Source: CAZSDP01 sp964605665
GTDB lineage: Bacteria; Planctomycetota; UBA8108; UBA1146
Reading direction: 5' to 3'
Assembly: GCA_964605665.1 (NCBI GenBank)
Contig: CAZSDP010000001.1
Location: forward strand, 124,001-188,000
Length of the DNA stretch: 64,000 nt
Below, piece after piece: positions 1 through 6,537 of the stretch (its first letter is position 1; every line of letters starts with the position of its first letter). The notes below the pieces were generated by a model, which worked only from the letters and a program-made list of their open reading frames with translations, did not search any database and was not told the origin of the DNA. A program made the translations under genes and the position numbers.

Positions 1-1797
1 GGAAGCATGCCCAATCAAGGTTCCTCCCCATCTAGCAGGGGACTCTCCAACCCAGGAGGGATTCATGCCGAGGGTGGGCAGTTTGCAGTCGCTGATCGCG
101 GTAATCATCGAGTTCTAATTTGGAATAACATTCCTTCCACCAGTAATTCCGCTGCCAGCTTTGTTCTCGGTCAGGCGGATTTCGTGAGCAACTCTGTCGA
201 TGGAGGTGTTGGGTCGATCGATGGTCGGGTGCTGGACGATCCAACAGATGTCGTCATCGACTCAACAGTCACAATCAATGGAGTTGTCGGCGCAATCATC
301 GTCGCAGATAGCGGAAACAATCGAGTTTTGGTTTGGAACGGTACAAATCGAACCTCCGGAGATACCGCAGATCGAGTTCTTGGACAGGCTCTCTTTACGA
401 CCGATGCCGTTGGCAGCACCACTGCTGAATTCAATGCACCATTTGGCGTTGAAGTCTTCCCGACGAGCCTCAATTTCAGCAGTGGAGAGTCGATCTTCGT
501 TTCAGACTCAAACAATGACCGGATCTCGGTTTTCAGCTTCTCCGTAGGGTTAAGCAATGGCGCCAGTGCAGACTCCGTGTTTGGCGCATCGGGTGCTCCA
601 AGCGATAACACCTTGAATCTCCCAGGTCGAGTATCCCTCAGCGCAGGGTCAGCGAGTTACTTATTCGTTGCAGACACTGGGAATCATCGCGTGATGCAAT
701 TCCCAGTCAGCGCTGGAGTGGTTGCAGGAACGGCGAGTGCTGAGCAGGGACAGCCGAGCTTCTTGACCGCAAAGCCCAATGGGCACACCATGAATGAGCC
801 GACTGACGTTTGTTTTGTTGGCGGAGCTATGGTTGTGGCCGACTGCCAAAACAATCGCGTCTTGATCTATAGCAGTACTCCAACATCGGGGGACCCTGAT
901 CCTGATGTTGTCCTCGGACAGCCAAATCTCTTCGATACCTCCAGTAATCAAGGTTTGGGATCGCCGACTGCCTCGACGCTACGCGAGCCATGTTCGGTGG
1001 CAACAGATGGCACTCGTTTGCTCGTTTCCGATTCAGGGAACAATCGAATTCTGATTTGGAACAGCATTCCTACAGTTACTGAAACTCCCGCAGATCTGGT
1101 CTTGGGGCAAGCGGACATGATCAGTGGGTCGCCGAACTCTGGCGGGATTTCAGCGAGTACACTCGATTCTCCAGCAGGATTGAGCGTCAGTGGAAACAGC
1201 CTCTTTGTTTGCGATCAAGACAATCACCGTGTCCTGATCTGGTCAGATCTCACTGTCTTGATCAATGGGGCGATGGCTGACTTTGTTTTGGGCCAAGATG
1301 ACTTCTCTTCTCGTTTTCCTAACCATGGCGATGTCGTCACGGCTTCTACCCTGCATTCTCCTGCCGACGTCCTCCTAGCAGGGGGCTATCTGTTCGTAGC
1401 TGACTCTGGGAATCATCGCATTCTCGGGTTCGCTTCGTCATCGATGAGTGCAATTCCAGCGAGTCTCGTCATCGGGCAATCGAACTTCAGTCAGAACGTC
1501 CCCGGCTATGGGCCCATTTCTATGAACTCACCCTCAGGGCTCGCCTCCGACGGAGTTCGATTCTTCGTCTCCGATTCTGGAAATCACAGGGTCCTTGCCT
1601 ACGAATCGGTCCCCATCATCTCGAATCCGCCAGTTCAAGGATTCCTTGGCCAATCTGGAGCATCTGGCAATTTGGACAATCGAGGATCGAGCACCCCAAC
1701 CGAATCTTCCGTTTCTGGAGCTCGTGGGCTCTTCTTTGATGGAGTTAGCTTGTACGTTGCTGACACCGGAAACTCGAGGATCTTGCGCGTTCGCTAG
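1..1797 (+). CDS. NHL-repeat beta-propeller protein, 3' part
   Basis: The frame is open to the left window edge (Gly-Ser precede the first visible Met at base 7), so this is very probably the C-terminal part of a longer gene. About ten copies of a strand of the form V-A-D-x-G-N-x-R-V-L-I-W occur, roughly 60 residues apart, usually followed by a VLGQ-x-x-F motif. This is the NHL/beta-propeller pattern, enough for more than one propeller. The protein stops directly after the last repeat. NHL propellers serve mainly as binding scaffolds; such repeats are common in large secreted planctomycete proteins. No catalytic domain is visible in the part present. Secretion is inferred, because the N-terminus is outside the window. 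Confidence 0.8.
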   Translation, partial: GSMPNQGSSPSSRGLSNPGGIHAEGGQFAVADRGNHRVLIWNNIPSTSNSAASFVLGQADFVSNSVDGGVGSIDGRVLDDPTDVVIDSTVTINGVVGAIIVADSGNNRVLVWNGTNRTSGDTADRVLGQALFTTDAVGSTTAEFNAPFGVEVFPTSLNFSSGESIFVSDSNNDRISVFSFSVGLSNGASADSVFGASGAPSDNTLNLPGRVSLSAGSASYLFVADTGNHRVMQFPVSAGVVAGTASAEQGQPSFLTAKPNGHTMNEPTDVCFVGGAMVVADCQNNRVLIYSSTPTSGDPDPDVVLGQPNLFDTSSNQGLGSPTASTLREPCSVATDGTRLLVSDSGNNRILIWNSIPTVTETPADLVLGQADMISGSPNSGGISASTLDSPAGLSVSGNSLFVCDQDNHRVLIWSDLTVLINGAMADFVLGQDDFSSRFPNHGDVVTASTLHSPADVLLAGGYLFVADSGNHRILGFASSSMSAIPASLVIGQSNFSQNVPGYGPISMNSPSGLASDGVRFFVSDSGNHRVLAYESVPIISNPPVQGFLGQSGASGNLDNRGSSTPTESSVSGARGLFFDGVSLYVADTGNSRILRVR

Positions 1798-1823
1798 AGA
1801 GCCTTCTAAATCATAGAGACAGC

Positions 1824-1864
1824 GGCCGAGTTCAAACCCGTGAATGCGGGTTTTGGACTCGGCC
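1824..1864 (+). terminator. strong hairpin after the NHL-repeat gene
   Basis: A long inverted repeat lies 27 bases after the stop codon. GGCCGAGT (1824-1831) pairs with ACTCGGCC (1857-1864) and an inner CAAACCC pairs with GGGTTTTG. It is followed by ATTTTC. It looks like an intrinsic terminator, although the T-run is short. Confidence 0.75.
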
Positions 1865-2051
1865 ATTTTCAATATCTCTTGGAAGTCGTTCGTTATTGAA
1901 TGACGAGAAGAGTTCCAAGGTGGCGTCAATGAGAGCTGGGTTCTTTAACGATAGACCTTTAAAGAGCCTCTTCCACTCGGCGGGAGACTTGTGGCATACT
2001 GCGCCTCATGATTGCGAGATGTCCTCATTCATGGACATTGCCTCAGTCGCA

Positions 2052-2093
2052 CAGGTGATCTTTTGCAGGTGACCTTTTGCAGGTGATCACGTG
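2052..2093. repeat. 14-bp tandem repeat upstream of tRNA-Leu
   Basis: Three units of 14 bases: CAGGTGATCTTTTG (2052-2065), CAGGTGACCTTTTG (2066-2079) with one change, and a diverged CAGGTGATCACGTG (2080-2093). It ends about 20 bases before the tRNA. Function unknown; compare the repeats at 23822 and 51592. Confidence 0.7.
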
Positions 2094-2113
2094 CTTTTAG
2101 CCTAGTGCATGAT

Positions 2114-2197
2114 GCCGGAGTGGCGGAATTGGCAGACGCAGCAGATTCAAAATCTGCCGCCCGCAAGGGTGTGTGGGTTCGAGTCCCACCTCCGGCA
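2114..2197 (+). tRNA. tRNA-Leu(CAA)
   Basis: An 84-base cloverleaf. The acceptor stem GCCGGAG pairs with CTCCGGC, with discriminator A. The anticodon stem GCAGA/TCTGC holds loop TTCAAAA, giving anticodon CAA (reads UUG). A long variable arm follows, as expected for class II tRNA-Leu, then a T-arm with GGTTCGAGTCC. The 3' CCA is not encoded. Confidence 0.95.
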
Positions 2198-2385
2198 TTC
2201 TCTTCTTCTCAGCCCCCCCTCAGATAACTCAGAGGACACAAGAGCTGACGCCAACAGGGTAGACAGTGGAGTTGAACGGGTTCCGAAGAGAGCACGTCTA
2301 CATTGCGGCTTATCGATCAGAGGCTCGATGCCATCTCCAAGGCCGATTCCGACTCCAAAAGAGGTTCGCAAGAAGAGCCAAAAGC

Positions 2386-2934
2386 TCAGGCCGATGAACC
2401 TTCCCCTCCCGAGCTAAATGGTTCCAGCGCTCGGGGCTTCCCTAAGATCTCAGAAAAGAGGACGGCACGTTGGAGTTCCTGCCGAGAGAAGGGTCTGCTC
2501 AGCAGCGGAGTGCTCTCGGGAACTGCAGAGGGTGCAGAAGCGCCTGGAGGGGCGATTATTGATGAGACGGGCGGGACCTTCAGTCCTTGAATGGCAGTGT
2601 GCCCTGGAGTCAACCTGGGCCTTCTAGGCGGACTGGGAGATCGTGAGGGGGTGGAGACGATGGCCGGAAGAGGGGCGATGGAAGGTTGAACTTCCGGTTC
2701 CTTCGTAGTGGGGGCGAGCTCTCTGACATCTTCTGGATCAGAGACGGTTTCCCATACCTGCCCCTCAAACCACTCTGGGAGAGGCTCTTCCTCCTCGATG
2801 ACCCTCTTCTTGGCCTTCTGTCCAGGTTTCCCAGAAGACTGAACTGTGGCTAGCACCCGCTCGAAGATCCAACGCAATACGGGAATGACCACAAAGAAGA
2901 TGAGGATGATCCAGCCCTCAAATTCACGAGGCAT
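2386..2934 (-). CDS. membrane-anchored, Pro-rich protein next to flotillin
   Basis: About 182 residues. A single N-terminal membrane helix (WIILIFFVVIPVLRWIF region) is followed by a charged, acidic and proline-rich cytoplasmic or periplasmic tail with no recognisable domain. I chose the Met at 2934 because it gives an 11-base overlap with the end of floA and has a purine-rich GAGGGAGA upstream; the frame is open a further 13 codons inside floA. It is the last gene of the nfeD-floA operon, so a role as a partner of the flotillin/NfeD membrane system is a reasonable inference from position only. Family not recognised. Confidence 0.65.
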   Translation of the reverse strand: MPREFEGWIILIFFVVIPVLRWIFERVLATVQSSGKPGQKAKKRVIEEEEPLPEWFEGQVWETVSDPEDVRELAPTTKEPEVQPSIAPLPAIVSTPSRSPSPPRRPRLTPGHTAIQGLKVPPVSSIIAPPGASAPSAVPESTPLLSRPFSRQELQRAVLFSEILGKPRALEPFSSGGEGSSA

Positions 2935-3967
2935 CGTTGTGGTCTCCCTCGGGACCGCCACCGATTTGTTCACGCATCGAGGTGTCCGCTTGGATATTGC
3001 GCAAACGGTAATAATCCATCACCCCTAGATTCCCTTGCTTGAATGCCTGGGCAATCGCAAGTGGAACCTCCGCTTCCGCAAGGACCAACTTGGCGCGGTT
3101 TGCAGCGATTTCCGCGACATTTTCTTGTTCATGGGCGACCGCGAGGGCTCTTCGTTTTTCAGCGAGTGCCTGAGCGACTCGCTTGTCGGCCTCTGCCTGT
3201 TCTGCCTGCAGTTTAGCGCCGATGTTTTCACCGACATCGACGTCAGCGATGTCCACCGAAAGAATTTCGAATGCAGTTCCGGAGTCGAGGCCCTTGTCGA
3301 GCACCGCCTTTGAGATGAGGTCTGGGTTTGCGAGCACGTTCTTGTGAGATTCAGAGGAACCGATCGTCGTAACGATCCCTTCTCCCACTCGGGCGATAAT
3401 TGTTTCCTCGGTGGCTCCACCGACAAGCCTTGGAAGGTTCGTCCGGACTGTCACCCTTGCCCGCGCGCGGAGCTGAATACCGTCTCCAGCGACGGCATCG
3501 ACAGTGGTTCTTGCTTGTTCTCGACTGGGACAATCGATCACCTTCGGTTGAACGCTCGTCCGCACGGCATCGTAGACATCGCGTCCCGCCAGATCGATTG
3601 CTGCAGCCTGGTCAAAGTTGAGGTTGATGTCAGCTTTCGATGAAGCAACCAATGCCTGAACGACTCTTCGAACGTTTCCCTTGGCCATGAAATGGGCTTC
3701 GAGTTTATTGATGTGAACATCGGTGAGTCCCGCTTTTTCAGCCATGATCAAAGAGTCAATGATCATGTTTGGGGACACCTTACGGAGCCACATCCCGATA
3801 AAGGTGTAGATCGGGACACGTGAACCTGAAGAGAGTGCCCGAATATACAAACGCCCAAAGGTCATGAAGAACACGAAACCGAAGAGGATCAGCAGGCCGG
3901 CGAGGACCAGCAATGCAATCTTGAGCGGCTCACTCAGTGCCAGAAGCGGAGCAAATTCCATAGTCAC
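2924..3967 (-). CDS. floA: flotillin-like protein FloA
   Basis: 347 residues, the usual length for the FloA (formerly UPF0365/YqfA) family. A hydrophobic N-terminal hairpin segment (about residues 10-40) is followed by the SPFH-like region and a long Ala/Glu-rich helical part near residues 240-310 (EQAEADKRVAQALAEKRR type). FloA assembles at functional membrane microdomains and affects membrane fluidity and protein complex assembly. A GTG start at 3967 sits 9 bases after AAGGA; a Met two codons on is the alternative. It lies directly downstream of two nfeD genes, the classical NfeD-flotillin pairing. Confidence 0.93.
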   Translation of the reverse strand: MTMEFAPLLALSEPLKIALLVLAGLLILFGFVFFMTFGRLYIRALSSGSRVPIYTFIGMWLRKVSPNMIIDSLIMAEKAGLTDVHINKLEAHFMAKGNVRRVVQALVASSKADINLNFDQAAAIDLAGRDVYDAVRTSVQPKVIDCPSREQARTTVDAVAGDGIQLRARARVTVRTNLPRLVGGATEETIIARVGEGIVTTIGSSESHKNVLANPDLISKAVLDKGLDSGTAFEILSVDIADVDVGENIGAKLQAEQAEADKRVAQALAEKRRALAVAHEQENVAEIAANRAKLVLAEAEVPLAIAQAFKQGNLGVMDYYRLRNIQADTSMREQIGGGPEGDHNDAS

Positions 3968-4015
3968 GATTGCAATTCCTTTCAGGAACGCGAGCTAGCT
4001 CGTTTAGAGCGACGA

Positions 4016-4489
4016 TCAAGGAGCTGAGGAGTCTCCGGGTCGTACCAGAATACGATTACCAGAAGCTTCAATGACTCGAATCTCTGTACCTGGGTCGATG
4101 AATGATCCCATCGTCATGACGTCGTACCGATGTCCTTGAATTTTCGCAATACCAGTTGGTCTGAGAGCGGTGAGTGCGACACCAGTTTGACCGATCATCG
4201 CCTTCGCTTGATTGACATCCTCGTCATTTCCGTCCGCTTGGCCGAGGGTCACGTCGAGTCGCATCTTTTTTAGCCAGTAACGCACAAGTAGCACACAATA
4301 GCTCAGAGTCAGTGCGATCAGTGTCCACGCCGGTACCGGTTGGCCTCGCTCGAAAAGGGAATATACCGAGTACCCGATACAGAGGAGAGCTGCGATGGCG
4401 AGACTCCCACCTGAAGGGATAAAAATCTCGATGAAGAGTAGCACCACTCCTATCAGGTAAAGAAAGAGCTCGACCTGCCAAGCATCCAA
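4016..4489 (-). CDS. short NfeD-family membrane protein
   Basis: 157 residues. Two or three membrane helices (residues about 6-35 and 50-72) are followed by a C-terminal beta-barrel domain with the NfeD pattern G-x-x-G-x-A-x-T-x-L-R-P-x-G-x-A, present here as GQTGVALTALRPTGIAKI. This NfeD1b-like form has no protease domain. Translation probably starts at TTG (4489) with GAGAGG 8 bases upstream, 4 bases after the long nfeD stop, so the two are co-translated. It is predicted to partner the flotillin encoded next. Confidence 0.85.
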   Translation of the reverse strand: MDAWQVELFLYLIGVVLLFIEIFIPSGGSLAIAALLCIGYSVYSLFERGQPVPAWTLIALTLSYCVLLVRYWLKKMRLDVTLGQADGNDEDVNQAKAMIGQTGVALTALRPTGIAKIQGHRYDVMTMGSFIDPGTEIRVIEASGNRILVRPGDSSAP

Positions 4490-4493
4490 GGCA

Positions 4494-6209
4494 TTAGCCT
4501 CTCTGTTCGTCCACAGATTGAACGCCGATACGATTACCCTCGACTTCTACAACAACCACATCGACACCCTTGGGAATAAACTCTCCAATTGCAACCACGT
4601 CATGGAGTCGGCCTTCAAGCTCGATTTTTCCAGCAGGCCGCAGCGCGTGAGCAACAGTTCCCTTTTTACCGATGAGTGACTTGAGTTCGAAGTCGGTGGT
4701 GGTGCCGGTTTCATGCATCACAGAGTTCTCAGTCAAGCTGGTGGTCGAAATCAAGCCACCACCGGAGGTGGTCTTTGAACCAGGCATGAGTCGAAGGACC
4801 AGCAGTGTTACCAAAATCGAACCTGCCAGTGCGAGCATCACGGAGAGAAGCTCATCGCTGAAGTTTGACCAATTAAGTCCTTCTGCTTCCGGTATCAGAG
4901 CCATTGATAGGCTCGCGAACAGGAGGGCAATTCCACTGATGCCAGGTATTCCAAAACCAGGGACGACGAAAATCTCTGTGGCGAGGAGAATGACCGCAAG
5001 TGGAAAGAAGATGATTTCCACCCACCCGACGTACTGCGTCGCAAAGCCTTCTAAGAAAAAGGTCGTGAAGCAGAGCAGGAAAACAGAACCGCCGAGGAGT
5101 AAACCTGGGATCTTCAGCTCGAGTACAAGCCCGACAACCCCAAACAATATCAGTAAGAACTTTGCCCATGAGGGGAATGGATTGTCGGCAAACCAAGCCA
5201 CAAGGCCAGTTTTCCCAACCCCGATCGCACGCCCCAGGGCGTCCTCGACGTCAAGTGGCTGCTCTCGAATTCCCGCGTCTTCCAGGAAAGAAAAGTAACT
5301 CGGGTAGATCTTATTGATAAATCCGTACTCAAACGCCTCCTGGACATCGAGAGTCTCAAGTTCGCCCTCACGGTTGACAATGCGATACTCGAGTCGACTG
5401 TCCTCTCTCAGAAGTGAATCAAGTCCACCCTGGAGAACGTATTGTTTAATCTCGCCTGTTTGGTTTCTCTGGATCACTTCGTAGACCACGAGTTCCTTGG
5501 TCACCATTGCCTCGACCAAAGCGAGCGGCCAACCGGGATGGGACTTGGCGTAATTCAACAAATCGCTACGGACCACCGATTGAATCTTCTCGTCGAGAGG
5601 TTTTCCAAACGCATTTCTCGGTTCAACGTCTCCAACAAGGGCCTTGTCACCCATGATGAGCGATTCGCAGCTAAAGGCGATCAATGCCCCGGCCGAGATC
5701 GCTTTCTTACTATTGCCGATATAGGCCCACGTGCGCACTTGGGAGGGCTGATTCCGGAGGTCATAAATCGCCCCCGACAGCTGAGAGGCCGCTTCATAGT
5801 CACCCCCCATTGTATTGATCGAAAACACGATTTTTTGCGCACCGCGCTGAACACAATCTTCGATATCCCGCTGAACTTTACGACATGAGCGCGCCGTGAT
5901 TGGACCTTCGATCGGGATCGTCACGATGACATCAGACAAATCCAATGGCGGCTCAGGCTGTGCTTGCAAGGGAGGGCCGGGAATCAAAGAGAATGAAGTG
6001 ATCCAGAGGAGAGGGATCAACAGTCGGAGAGTGATTCTACGACGAGTTCCCAAGCAGTTCGCAACCGGACTACATGGGTAGAAAACGCAGGGTGGAATGA
6101 ACCGGAAAAGAGGCCGATTCCACGTTTGGTGTAGGGATGATCTGCTCATGGCCGCGATCATAGTTGTGGCTGTGAATCGTCGCAATGAATCTGCTTGACT
6201 CAAGTTCAA
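4494..6209 (-). CDS. long NfeD: ClpP-like membrane serine protease
   Basis: 571 residues. The N-terminal 55 residues are Arg-rich and unlike the family, so the true start may be downstream; a signal-like hydrophobic stretch follows (residues about 57-84). The ClpP-class protease domain comes next (about 90-310): the SAG of AISAGALIA matches the nucleophile Ser of the archaeal NfeD protease PH1510, and a Lys further on would complete the Ser-Lys dyad. Four membrane helices follow (about 345-460), then a C-terminal NfeD OB-like barrel (about 500-565, VAHALRPAGKIELEG). The family cleaves hydrophobic substrates, including stomatin C-termini. It heads the nfeD-nfeD-floA operon. Confidence 0.88.
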   Translation of the reverse strand: MNLSQADSLRRFTATTMIAAMSRSSLHQTWNRPLFRFIPPCVFYPCSPVANCLGTRRRITLRLLIPLLWITSFSLIPGPPLQAQPEPPLDLSDVIVTIPIEGPITARSCRKVQRDIEDCVQRGAQKIVFSINTMGGDYEAASQLSGAIYDLRNQPSQVRTWAYIGNSKKAISAGALIAFSCESLIMGDKALVGDVEPRNAFGKPLDEKIQSVVRSDLLNYAKSHPGWPLALVEAMVTKELVVYEVIQRNQTGEIKQYVLQGGLDSLLREDSRLEYRIVNREGELETLDVQEAFEYGFINKIYPSYFSFLEDAGIREQPLDVEDALGRAIGVGKTGLVAWFADNPFPSWAKFLLILFGVVGLVLELKIPGLLLGGSVFLLCFTTFFLEGFATQYVGWVEIIFFPLAVILLATEIFVVPGFGIPGISGIALLFASLSMALIPEAEGLNWSNFSDELLSVMLALAGSILVTLLVLRLMPGSKTTSGGGLISTTSLTENSVMHETGTTTDFELKSLIGKKGTVAHALRPAGKIELEGRLHDVVAIGEFIPKGVDVVVVEVEGNRIGVQSVDEQRG

Positions 6210-6261
6210 CTAGGCCTAGACTTTGGGATCATCTGGCCGAAACGGGTTAGATCACTCCATT

Positions 6262-6334
6262 GGGGGATTAGCTCAGCTGGGAGAGCGCAACACTGGCAGT
6301 GTTGAGGTCAGGGGTTCGAGCCCCCTATCCTCCA
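6262..6334 (+). tRNA. tRNA-Ala(GGC)
   Basis: A 73-base cloverleaf. The acceptor GGGGGAT pairs with ATCCTCC and contains the G3-U70 wobble pair that identifies alanine tRNA. Stem CAACA/TGTTG holds loop CTGGCAG, anticodon GGC. The T-arm has the usual GGTTCGAGCC. CCA is not encoded. Confidence 0.95.
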
Positions 6335-6337
6335 TTT

Positions 6338-6377
6338 GCAGCCCGGAGCGGGTGAATTTCCACCCACCCCGGGCTGC
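6338..6377 (+). terminator. hairpin after tRNA-Ala
   Basis: GCAGCCCGG (6338-6346) pairs perfectly with CCGGGCTGC (6369-6377), with a further GGGTG/CACCC pairing inside. ATTTTC follows. It starts 4 bases after the tRNA, consistent with transcription termination of a single-gene tRNA unit. Confidence 0.8.
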
Positions 6378-6537
6378 ATTTTCAAAGACCGACGGTCTCA
6401 GCGCGACTTCAGTTCTTTTTTGTTTTCCCCACTTCTTCGTGCCGTCCTCAGTACTATCGCGCGGCAGACTTCGCTTCGTTTAGAACGCCTTCCTAGTACT
6501 GGATTAGGAGGCAGATTTTTGCTGAGAGGCCTTTCCC

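Larger units (their letters stand above)
1798..2113. other. intergenic spacer, NHL gene to tRNA-Leu
   Basis: Apart from the terminator at 1824-1864 and the short tandem repeat at 2052-2093, I see nothing with coding character here. The promoter of tRNA-Leu must lie in this stretch, but no convincing -35/-10 pair was recognised. Confidence 0.5.

Noticed and set aside
4672..5298. Long plus-strand frame opposite the long nfeD gene
   Set aside because: It is antisense to a clearly recognisable protease-NfeD protein and has no family features of its own.
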